From JACPLA01 sp964602055 (lineage in GTDB: Bacteria > Bacteroidota > Ignavibacteria > UBA10030), in contig CAZRPU010000024.1 of the NCBI GenBank assembly GCA_964602055.1, forward strand, positions 1 to 31,741: 31,741 bases of DNA, read 5' to 3'. Of the stretch, positions 22,821 through 30,761 are shown one piece after another (the stretch's first letter is position 1; each line of letters opens with the position of its first letter). The notes beneath the pieces are model-generated. The model made no database searches and was not told where the DNA came from. It saw only the letters and a list, made by a program, of their open reading frames with translations. A program made the translations under genes and the position numbers.

Positions 22821-24980
22821 ATGAAAGCGATGATGTTGAAGATTCTCAGCATTGGTCTGTTCCTCTCTCTCGTTGTTGCCGGCGGTTGCTCCTCTCAGCG
22901 TGAAGTGATGACACAGCCGACAGCGACGATGTTCAGTGTCGATACCGTTACCGCCGGTCAGTTCGATACCGGCAAGATGTGGACATTCGATTATCCACCC
23001 CTCGAGTATTTCAAGCAGACGTATAATTTCACGCCATCTGCAGAATGGTTCCAAAACGCTCGCTTGGGGGCGCTCCGTCTCCCCGGTTGTACCGGGTCCT
23101 TTGTATCCGAAGACGGTCTCGTCTTTACGAATCACCATTGCGCCCGCGGCGCCCTCGATGCTGTGAACCGTGAGGGAGAGAACCTGCCGGAAAACGGATT
23201 CTATGCCCCGACCATGGCGGACGAACGAAAGGCATCCAATATGTACGTCGACCAGCTTCAGTTGATGGAAGACGTCACGGCGGAAGTCGTTGCGGCATTT
23301 GAGTCGGGAAAGAACGATGAAGAACGCGTTGCAAACCGGACGACGAAGATCGCCGAAATCGAGAAGCGGTACAAGGACAAAACGGGGCTCACCTGCAGCG
23401 TGGTCACGTTCTATAATGGCGGAAAATATTCCGTCTACGGGTACAAGCGTTATACGGATGTGAGGCTGGTGTTTGCCCCGGAGACCCCCGCGGCCTTTTT
23501 CGGGGGAGATTATGACAACTTCACCTATCCCCGCTACGATCTGGACATCTCCTTTTTCCGTGTCTATGATGAGAGTGGAAAACCGCTGAAGACGAAGAAC
23601 TTCTTCAAATGGAGCGGAAACGGAGCACAGGAAGGTGAACCGGTATTCGTGATCGGGAATCCCGGACGCACGAGCCGCCTCTTTACCGTTGGGCAGCTGG
23701 AATTCAACCGCGACCGATCGTATCCCTACGTTCTTGCAAGACTGAACGACATGGTCGCGGTTTATTCGGCGTACATTGCGAAGCATCCGGAATCGAAACT
23801 GCAGTACCAGACAGCTCTCTTCAGTTTCTCCAACAGCCAAAAAGTCTATGTTGGGCGTGTACAGGGATTGCATGATCCGGTGATTATGGCAAAGAAACGG
23901 GATTTTGAAAAGAAGTTCCGTCGTGCCGTTGCGGCACAACCGGCCCTGAAGACCCAATACGAGAGTGTCTGGGGAGAAATTGAAGCCGTCCAAAAAGAAA
24001 AATCAAGACTCTTCCAGGAACTGCAGGCTCTCACGTTCACGGGACTTGCTCGCCCGACCGTGCTCAGCCTCGCAAACAGCATCTTTGATTACGCAGCCAT
24101 TCTCATGCTGCCCGCATCAGAGCAGGCAAGCCGGCTGCGTGGTATGTCCCTGGAAGCGTACAAAGGGAGGCTTGCCGGGACTGCCGTCAACAAAGAGCTC
24201 GATGAGGCTATTCTTACTCTTCACTTGAAGACGCTTCAGGCTCACTTTGGCAGCGGGAACGCGGCTTTCAACAAGCTCCTCGGAGGCAATTCGGTTGAAT
24301 CCGCCTCCTCGGCCTTGATGCGTACGACGATCATGACGGACCCTGAAAAAGTAAAGGACCTGCTGAATCAGTCGCCTGAAAGCATTCAGAATTCCTCCGA
24401 TCCCTTCATTGCGTTTGTCGCTGCACTTGCGCCGCGTGCGAAAGAAGTGCGGGAGAAATACAATGAGGCGACGTCGAAAGAACAAGCCCGCGTGCAGATT
24501 CTGGGGAAGGCTGTCTTTGATGTGTACGGTACTTCGATTCCCCCCGATGCGACGTTTACGCTTCGTATCGCCGACGGCGTTGTCAAGAATTACGAATACA
24601 ACGGCACGATCGCCCCTCCGTATACGACGTTTTACGGCCTCTATGACCGCTACCATTCCTTCGACAAGAAAGATCCATGGAATCTCCCTGATCGTTGGAA
24701 GAATCCACCTTCGACCTTCGATATGAGTACGCGGTATAATTTTGTTTCGACCAACGACATTATCGGTGGAAATTCCGGCAGCGCCGTTGTGAACAAGAAT
24801 CTGGAAGTGGTCGGCATCGCCTTCGACGGCAATATCGAGAGCCTCCCGGGCGACTATATTTTCGATGACACCAGAAACCGCTGCGTTTCGGTGCATTCCG
24901 CCGGAATCCTGGAAGCACTCGACGACATTTACGCGGCCCAAAGAATCGCCGCGGAGCTGCGAAACGGAAAGAGCAACTAA
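22821..24980 (+). CDS. S46 family dipeptidyl-peptidase lipoprotein (DPP7-like)
   Basis: 719 residues. The signal ends in a lipobox (VVAGGC, Cys23). The S46 trypsin-like core is split by a helical domain: catalytic His in VFTNHHC (H105/H106), Asp in YPRYDLDISFF (D242 likely), Ser652 in IIGGNSGSAV. Near Ser652 the S1 pocket reads AFDGNIE: Gly670 at the position that is Gly in DPP7 and Arg in the acidic-specific DPP11, so cleavage after hydrophobic P1 residues is predicted. Such enzymes release dipeptides from oligopeptides in the periplasm of asaccharolytic and other FCB bacteria. Start chosen at ATG 22821 (GAGG seven bases before); an ATG at 22707 would overlap the terminator. Confidence 0.93.
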   Translation: MKAMMLKILSIGLFLSLVVAGGCSSQREVMTQPTATMFSVDTVTAGQFDTGKMWTFDYPPLEYFKQTYNFTPSAEWFQNARLGALRLPGCTGSFVSEDGLVFTNHHCARGALDAVNREGENLPENGFYAPTMADERKASNMYVDQLQLMEDVTAEVVAAFESGKNDEERVANRTTKIAEIEKRYKDKTGLTCSVVTFYNGGKYSVYGYKRYTDVRLVFAPETPAAFFGGDYDNFTYPRYDLDISFFRVYDESGKPLKTKNFFKWSGNGAQEGEPVFVIGNPGRTSRLFTVGQLEFNRDRSYPYVLARLNDMVAVYSAYIAKHPESKLQYQTALFSFSNSQKVYVGRVQGLHDPVIMAKKRDFEKKFRRAVAAQPALKTQYESVWGEIEAVQKEKSRLFQELQALTFTGLARPTVLSLANSIFDYAAILMLPASEQASRLRGMSLEAYKGRLAGTAVNKELDEAILTLHLKTLQAHFGSGNAAFNKLLGGNSVESASSALMRTTIMTDPEKVKDLLNQSPESIQNSSDPFIAFVAALAPRAKEVREKYNEATSKEQARVQILGKAVFDVYGTSIPPDATFTLRIADGVVKNYEYNGTIAPPYTTFYGLYDRYHSFDKKDPWNLPDRWKNPPSTFDMSTRYNFVSTNDIIGGNSGSAVVNKNLEVVGIAFDGNIESLPGDYIFDDTRNRCVSVHSAGILEALDDIYAAQRIAAELRNGKSN

Positions 24981-25010
24981 AGAAGATTCCTTTGTCCGAA
25001 TCGGTAGAAG

Positions 25011-25036
25011 GCGCCCGCTTGACGGGCGCTTTTTTT
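25011..25036 (+). terminator. Rho-independent terminator after the S46 peptidase
   Basis: GCGCCCG (25011-25017) and CGGGCGC (25023-25029) form a 7-bp GC stem with a five-base loop, followed by seven T. It ends the peptidase transcript. Confidence 0.93.
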
Positions 25037-25087
25037 ATCTGCCCGATCTGCCCGTTCCATAGATCGGTTTTGCATTTCGTGATCGCT

Positions 25088-25104
25088 TTGGTTACTTTAA
25101 CCAA
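25088..25104. promoter_or_regulatory. Perfect dyad TTGGTTA-CTT-TAACCAA at the start of the phosphatase gene
   Basis: Seven-base arms with a three-base centre end three bases before the ATG at 25108, where a ribosome site would be expected. No Shine-Dalgarno is visible. It could be an operator or an RNA hairpin that masks initiation. AT-rich context upstream has no clear promoter. Confidence 0.4.
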
Positions 25105-25107
25105 CCC

Positions 25108-26397
25108 ATGCCGGATACCTCCGCACTCGACTCCCTGAAAGAAGAGAATCGCCGCCTCCGACGCGCCGTGGAGGAACTCTCCATTCTCAACGACCTTGCC
25201 AGAGCCATCGGTGCATCTCTCAATTCCCAGGAAGTGATGCAAACGATCATCCGCCGCTCGCTCAAAGCCGTCAATGCGGAGCAGGGAATCATCACCCTGG
25301 TCGACCGACAGGAAGAGCAGCCCATGGTCACGCTCGTCCGGACGATGGTCAGCTCGTCCGACCATCAGCAATTTCATCTGAATCAAAATCTCCTCGGCTG
25401 GATGCAGCTCAACAAAAAGCCTTTGATCGCCAACGATGTGAAAGATGATGACCGCTTCCGAGGTGTGCGCTGGGATGAGGACATCCGCTCGCTTCTGTGC
25501 GTCCCCCTCATGATCAAATCGGAGCTTACCGGCGTCCTCACGGTCTTTAACAAGAAAGAAAAACAACCCTTCAGCGATGACGACCAGCGTCTCCTCGCAA
25601 TTCTTGCCGCCCAATCTGCTCAGATCGTCGATAATGCACGGCTCTACGAAGCGGAACGCGAGTTCATGAAGATGCAGGAAGAAGTGCGGCTGGCGGCAAA
25701 GATTCAATCGGAACTGCTTCCACGCAGTGTACCTCCTCTGGGCGGTTATGAAATTGCGGGCAAGAATATTCCCGCGCAGGTCGTGGGGGGGGATTACTTC
25801 GACTTTATTCCGCTCGATGAACACAGGCTTGCCGTTTGTCTGGGAGACGTTTCGGGAAAGGGGCTCCCCGCCTCCCTTCTGATGTCGAACACGCAGGCAA
25901 CCATCCGCAGCCAGACCCTCGCCAACCCCGTTCCTTCCGATTGCATCACCAAAGCGAATACACTGCTCTATCGAACTACCAGCGCCGAGAAATTTGTGAC
26001 CCTCTTCTATGGGATTCTCGATTCGACCACTCACGAATTCGTGTACTGCAACGCCGGACATGACAATCCATTTGTGTTGAACTCATCCCCCACGCCGAAG
26101 CGACTTGGTGTAGGAGGCACGGTTTTGGGAATTCTCGATCCTTTTGATTTTCCCCAGGATACCGTGAAACTTTCTACCGGCGATGCGATCATTATCTATT
26201 CCGACGGCATTACGGAATCGATGAACGATACCGATGAATTGTTCGGCGAGCAGAGAATCCAGGAAGTTCTCGAAAAACATAAAAACGACACGGCACAAAA
26301 AATTGTTGATGAGCTTATAGCGGCCGCGAAAAACTATGCAGGACGCCAGCCGCAGGCCGATGATATGACCGTTGTCGTTGTGAAGCGCACCTCCTAG
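25108..26397 (+). CDS. GAF-domain PP2C/SpoIIE-type serine phosphatase (RsbU-like)
   Basis: 429 residues. A short N-terminal coiled coil is followed by a GAF domain (about 25-180) and a linker helix (EREFMKMQEEVRLAAKIQSE). The PP2C-like phosphatase domain (about 200-429) has the SpoIIE/RsbU metal-binding motifs GGDYFDF (227-233), GDVSGKG (246-252), SDGITES and DDMTVVVVK. Such enzymes dephosphorylate an anti-sigma antagonist (STAS) protein in partner-switching pathways; none is in view, so the target is unknown. Cytoplasmic. The start codon follows a dyad by three bases and no Shine-Dalgarno is visible. Confidence 0.93.
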   Translation: MPDTSALDSLKEENRRLRRAVEELSILNDLARAIGASLNSQEVMQTIIRRSLKAVNAEQGIITLVDRQEEQPMVTLVRTMVSSSDHQQFHLNQNLLGWMQLNKKPLIANDVKDDDRFRGVRWDEDIRSLLCVPLMIKSELTGVLTVFNKKEKQPFSDDDQRLLAILAAQSAQIVDNARLYEAEREFMKMQEEVRLAAKIQSELLPRSVPPLGGYEIAGKNIPAQVVGGDYFDFIPLDEHRLAVCLGDVSGKGLPASLLMSNTQATIRSQTLANPVPSDCITKANTLLYRTTSAEKFVTLFYGILDSTTHEFVYCNAGHDNPFVLNSSPTPKRLGVGGTVLGILDPFDFPQDTVKLSTGDAIIIYSDGITESMNDTDELFGEQRIQEVLEKHKNDTAQKIVDELIAAAKNYAGRQPQADDMTVVVVKRTS

Positions 26398-26428
26398 CAC
26401 ACCGTCGTTCTACTCTCCAAGGGACTTC

Positions 26429-28888
26429 ATGGCACGTTTTCTTCGATGCCTCCTGTTGTTGCCCCTCCTCGCTCCGGCTCAGGATCAGTCCTTCATCCCG
26501 GCCCGTATCAATGACTCTTCCTCGCGTAATCTCTTCGTCATGACCCTCGGGAATGTGCAAACACCGCTCGCCGACGGGATGTTCAACCTTCGAACGGATG
26601 AACTCCGTCTGAAGGAGGGACGAATTCTCGAGAACTATTATCGCGACTCTCTGAAGATTGCTTTCTACGCGCCGATCGATAAATCTGTTTTCCCGCTTCC
26701 ACCGAGCGGCTGGTGCTCGTGGTACTATTATTATCAGGAGATTGGGGAAGAAGAAATCCTGCGCAATGCGGAATGGATCGCCGCAAATCTTCGCGACTAC
26801 GGCGCTCAGGTGGTGCAGATTGACGACGGCTGGCAGGGCACCGGCCACGGCCTGGGCGAAAACCGCGATTGGACCACGATTGACAAACGTTTCCCTTCAG
26901 GCATGGCTCATCTTGCAACATCGATCAACCGACTTGGCCTCACAGCGGGTCTGTGGCTCGCCCCTCACGGACAGAGCAATGAAGCGGTTGTTCGAAAAAA
27001 TCCCGGGGCCTTTCTCCTGAAAGAAAACGACTCGACTGCCTCCAATACCTGGGAAGGGACGTTTCTGGTCGATCCTTCCACTCGTGAAGGCCATTCGTAT
27101 TTGAAAAACCTCTTCACGAATCTTTCCGGCTGGGGATATGAATATTTCAAGATTGACGGTCAGCCGATCGTTGTCAATGAGTACCGGACGAAGAAATCGT
27201 TCATGCGAACACCTTCCGGAAACGCTGATTCCCTCTATCGATCCACTCTTCAGAGCATTCGCAGCGCCATAGGGCCAAAACGCTATCTCCTCGGATGCTG
27301 GGGGATTCCACTGGAGGGCGCCGGCATCATGAACGGATCGCGCACGGGCGGAGACATTGTTCTCGGCTGGTCCGGTTTCAAAGTGGCCCTTCAGGCAACC
27401 ATGAACTTCTATTTTCTTCACAACATTGTATGGTACGCTGATCCTGATGTCATGCTTCTTCGATCCCCCCTCACCATTTCTCAGGCGCAGGCCTGGGCAA
27501 CACTGCAGGGCCTTACGGGACAGGCTTTGCTGGCCAGCGACAGGATGATGGATCTTTCAGCCGAACGCGTCGATATCCTCCGGCGTGTCTACCCTGCCGT
27601 GGACATCCGTCCCCTGGATCTCTTTCCCACATATATGGAAAAGAATGTGTGGGATTTGAAAATCCGGCATCTGGATACGCAATACGATGTTGTGGCATTG
27701 TTCAATTACAGTGACACGCAATCGAAAAAACTCTCTATACGCTGGAAGGACCTTGGGTTGATGACGGATGATCCTGTTCATGTCTTCGATTTCTGGAACA
27801 AGGAATATCTTGGGGCCTGGGAACAGGGCATCGGCCTTACCATTGAACCGACCAGCTGCAGGGTCCTTGCGGTGCTCCCGATGAAAAATGATCCGCAAGT
27901 TGTCTCCACCAGCAGGCATATCACGCAGGGTTGGGTTGATCTTATCGAGAAAACGTACGACGAACGTACTCGGACATTCCGGGGAAAGAGCCGGGTGGTA
28001 CAGAATGATCCGTATGAAATCCGGTTTGCCTTTCCGAGGGGCGCAGGCATGAGGATCCAATCGGCCTCCGCCGGCGGCCTCCCCGTCACCATCTCGAATC
28101 ACCAGGGATGGGCAACCATCAGGTTTACCTCTCCCCGAACAACCGATGCGGAATGGGTAGTGACGTTCGGTCCGGCTCCTGTGTATCGTTACCCGGTGAG
28201 AGCCCCTTCCGGAGTAATGCTTGAACGCGTCGGGATCAACGGAATAGATGTTTCGTGGAATGACAGTTATTACCTCTCCGGCGGCTATCAGGTCTACCTC
28301 CAGGACCGTTTGCTGGGCTACACCCCGTCTGCTTCCTTCCCCATCAGGGGTTTGGATCTGGATTCAACCTACATCGTCTCGGTACGTTCGGTCTGGCAGG
28401 ATGGTTCTGTCAGCGAGCGGGCAGCATCAATCTCAGTTTCGCCTGATTCTCTCCTGCCGGCGGAACTCTCGCTCAGCGAGATCGAACCGGACGAAGCCAG
28501 AACAGGGTATGGTTCGGTTGAAATGAACAGAGCGGTGTCACGCCGGCCCCTGAAGCTCGGGGGCACGGTGTACCCGTCCGGCATTGGCACTCATGCCGTT
28601 TCTGAAATCACGTATAACCTTCATGGCCGCTTCAGGACGTTCTCTTCCACCGTCGGCGTGGATGAAAACAACGGCAGACCTCTCGGTTCCGTGGAATTCG
28701 TCGTTGCAGGCGACGGCAAGGAACTGTGGCGCAGCGGAGTCATGCGTCGTGACCAAAGACCCAAAGAGTGCCGGGTCCCGATTGCCGGGGTTCGGATACT
28801 CGTTTTGAAAGTTCTGGACGGCGGCGACGGCATTGACTATGACCACGCGGACTGGGTGAACGCAAGAGTATCAACCACAGCGCAATGA
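26429..28888 (+). CDS. GH36/GH27-like alpha-galactosidase with C-terminal NPCBM domain
   Basis: 819 residues. A short signal (MARFLRCLLLLPLLAPAQ) precedes a TIM barrel. Motifs: PPSGWCSWYYYY (about 92-102), VVQIDDGWQG (128-137), nucleophile D243 in FKIDGQP and probable acid/base D309 in SRTGGDI, matching clan GH-D enzymes that remove terminal alpha-galactose by retention. After a beta-sandwich (about 400-590) come an Fn3-like domain (about 595-675, ending DSTYIVSVRSVW) and an NPCBM carbohydrate-binding domain (about 680-815, GTVYPSGIGTHAVSEITYNL). AAGGGA precedes the ATG by five to seven bases. Ten bases downstream starts the SSS symporter, suggesting that the released sugar is imported. Specificity among alpha-galactosides, alpha-N-acetylgalactosaminides and related linkages is not certain. 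Confidence 0.9.
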   Translation: MARFLRCLLLLPLLAPAQDQSFIPARINDSSSRNLFVMTLGNVQTPLADGMFNLRTDELRLKEGRILENYYRDSLKIAFYAPIDKSVFPLPPSGWCSWYYYYQEIGEEEILRNAEWIAANLRDYGAQVVQIDDGWQGTGHGLGENRDWTTIDKRFPSGMAHLATSINRLGLTAGLWLAPHGQSNEAVVRKNPGAFLLKENDSTASNTWEGTFLVDPSTREGHSYLKNLFTNLSGWGYEYFKIDGQPIVVNEYRTKKSFMRTPSGNADSLYRSTLQSIRSAIGPKRYLLGCWGIPLEGAGIMNGSRTGGDIVLGWSGFKVALQATMNFYFLHNIVWYADPDVMLLRSPLTISQAQAWATLQGLTGQALLASDRMMDLSAERVDILRRVYPAVDIRPLDLFPTYMEKNVWDLKIRHLDTQYDVVALFNYSDTQSKKLSIRWKDLGLMTDDPVHVFDFWNKEYLGAWEQGIGLTIEPTSCRVLAVLPMKNDPQVVSTSRHITQGWVDLIEKTYDERTRTFRGKSRVVQNDPYEIRFAFPRGAGMRIQSASAGGLPVTISNHQGWATIRFTSPRTTDAEWVVTFGPAPVYRYPVRAPSGVMLERVGINGIDVSWNDSYYLSGGYQVYLQDRLLGYTPSASFPIRGLDLDSTYIVSVRSVWQDGSVSERAASISVSPDSLLPAELSLSEIEPDEARTGYGSVEMNRAVSRRPLKLGGTVYPSGIGTHAVSEITYNLHGRFRTFSSTVGVDENNGRPLGSVEFVVAGDGKELWRSGVMRRDQRPKECRVPIAGVRILVLKVLDGGDGIDYDHADWVNARVSTTAQ

Positions 28889-28898
28889 GCACATCAGC

Positions 28899-30521
28899 AT
28901 GAACTCTCTTCTTTCCATCAACGTTGTTGACTACCTGATCATCGGGGGATATGTTCTCGTCACAATCTTCGTAGGGTATGCGCTCAAGAAATACATGAAA
29001 ACGGGGGAGGATTTTTTTCTCTCCGGGCGGTCGCTCCCAAGCTGGATTACTGGCCTTGCGTTCCTGTCTGCAAATCTGGGTGCTCTCGAGGTCGTCGGCA
29101 TGGTGGCGAACTCGGCGAAATACGGCATTCTCACGGTCCATTTTTACTGGATTGGGGCAATCCCTGCAATGATCTTCCTGGGCATTTTCATGATGCCGTT
29201 CTACTATCAGAGCAAGATCCGCAGCGTCCCGGAATATCTCAAGCATCGGTACAACGAAGCGACGAGAGCGCTCAATGCCGTGTCGTTCGCCATCATGACC
29301 ATCCTCATGAGCGGTATCAGCATGTATGCCATGGCACTGCTCTTCGAGTCCATGCTGGGATGGTCGCTCACGGCGAGCATTCTCCTCTCGGCTCTTGTTG
29401 TCCTGCTCTATGTCTTCTGGGGCGGGCTCTCCTCATCCATCTATAATGAAGTGATACAATTTTTCCTCATTTGGCTCGGTTTGCTGCCAATTGTCTATAT
29501 CGGCCTGGAAGCCACGGGCGGATTGAGCGGCCTCGCGGAAAAAATTCCGGAATCCTTTTTCCACGCATGGGAAACAATGGGGAGCGCGGAAACAAACCCG
29601 TTGGGCGTGGATTATCTCGGCGTGATTCTGGGACTCGGATTTGTCCTCTCCTTCGGATACTGGACGACGGATTTCCTTGTGGTCCAACGAGCCCTTGCCT
29701 CTGAAGATCTGCAGGCCGCCCGACGCACGCCCATTCTTGCGGCATTTCCCAAAGCTCTCGTTCCCATCATTGTCGTGCTGCCGGGATTGATTGCCGTTGC
29801 GGTTCTTCCCGAATTCCAGGCGGGAGCGGAAACGACCCCCGACTACAATTCCGCCATCATCCGGCTGTTTGCACATTACCTGCCGAACGGGGTTCTCGGA
29901 CTTGCCATCACGGGTCTCCTCGCCAGCTTCATGTCGGGCATGGCAGGCAATGTTACGGCGTTCAATACCGTATGGACCTATGACATTTACGGCAGCTATA
30001 TCAGGAAGAACATGCCCGATGCGCACTATCTCAAAGTCGGCAAATACACGACGGTTGCCGGCGTACTCGTGAGTATCGGTGCCGCCTATATCGTCAGCTC
30101 GTTTCCCAATTTGATGGATTACATGCAATTGGTGTTTTCGTTCTTCAATGCTCCCCTGTTTGCCACTTTTCTTCTCGGGATGTTTTGGAAACGTGCGACT
30201 CCCTGGGGAGGCTTCTGGGGCCTGCTCGCGGGCATTCTCGCCGCGGCGCTGCATTATCTCCTCTACCGCCTGGGCACGATTCAATACGCCAGCGAGATGG
30301 GCGCAAACTTCTATCAGGCCTGGTGGGCCTGGCTGACCGACTTTGTCGTCACCATTGTTGTCAGCTTTGTGACGCGCCCAAAGCCAGTGGAGGAACTTCA
30401 GGGGCTTGTGTACGGCATGACGGCGGCACAAGAAGAGCGAATATCCTTTTTCCGCCGACCCGAGATCTGGGGATCCATTGCAATCCTCTTCACGATTGTT
30501 CTCAACATCATTTTCTGGTGA
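28899..30521 (+). CDS. SSS-family sodium:solute symporter (SGLT-like)
   Basis: 540 residues with 13 to 14 predicted helices. The family pattern is clear: MKTGEDFFLSGRSLPSWITG near the N-terminus, LSANLGALEVVGMVANSAKY, YNEVIQFFLIWLG, FGYWTTDFLVVQRALASED, the helix LLASFMSGMAGNVTAFNTVW and the late GMFWKRATPWGGFWG. These are the signatures of the sugar-transporting SGLT branch. It begins ten bases after the alpha-galactosidase stop, so it likely imports the released galactose or another sugar with Na+. A 71-residue membrane protein gene begins three bases after its stop. Confidence 0.95.
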   Translation: MNSLLSINVVDYLIIGGYVLVTIFVGYALKKYMKTGEDFFLSGRSLPSWITGLAFLSANLGALEVVGMVANSAKYGILTVHFYWIGAIPAMIFLGIFMMPFYYQSKIRSVPEYLKHRYNEATRALNAVSFAIMTILMSGISMYAMALLFESMLGWSLTASILLSALVVLLYVFWGGLSSSIYNEVIQFFLIWLGLLPIVYIGLEATGGLSGLAEKIPESFFHAWETMGSAETNPLGVDYLGVILGLGFVLSFGYWTTDFLVVQRALASEDLQAARRTPILAAFPKALVPIIVVLPGLIAVAVLPEFQAGAETTPDYNSAIIRLFAHYLPNGVLGLAITGLLASFMSGMAGNVTAFNTVWTYDIYGSYIRKNMPDAHYLKVGKYTTVAGVLVSIGAAYIVSSFPNLMDYMQLVFSFFNAPLFATFLLGMFWKRATPWGGFWGLLAGILAAALHYLLYRLGTIQYASEMGANFYQAWWAWLTDFVVTIVVSFVTRPKPVEELQGLVYGMTAAQEERISFFRRPEIWGSIAILFTIVLNIIFW

Positions 30522-30524
30522 TCT

Positions 30525-30740
30525 ATGAACCAACCCGCGACGAAGCATTTCTTCGATCTGAAAATACCGCTGGGAAGCCTCCTCTGCACGTACGGTGTTG
30601 TTCTGGTGCTTTACGGATTGTTTGGCGACCCGTCCCTGAGCGAAAAATCCCTCGGGATCAATATCAATCTGCAGTGGGGTATTCTGGTGTTTGCAGTGGG
30701 CGGATTGTTTCTGGGATTTCATTTTTGGAAGAGGACGTAG
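30525..30740 (+). CDS. Small two-helix membrane protein next to the symporter
   Basis: 71 residues. Two predicted transmembrane helices (LLCTYGVVLVLYGLFGDPSL and WGILVFAVGGLFLGFHFW) flank a short polar loop (SEKSLGININLQ). It starts three bases after the symporter stop, so they are cotranscribed and probably translationally coupled. Family not recognised. By position it may be an accessory subunit of the symporter, as small proteins of other transporters are; this is inference. Confidence 0.8.
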   Translation: MNQPATKHFFDLKIPLGSLLCTYGVVLVLYGLFGDPSLSEKSLGININLQWGILVFAVGGLFLGFHFWKRT

Positions 30741-30761
30741 AGGTCTGAGTATCCCTGACAG

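Noticed and set aside
22704..23993. 429-residue minus-strand frame
   Set aside because: It is antisense to the S46 peptidase, whose catalytic motifs are on the plus strand.
24760..26061. 433-residue minus-strand frame
   Set aside because: It is antisense to the end of the S46 gene and the GAF phosphatase, and crosses a terminator.
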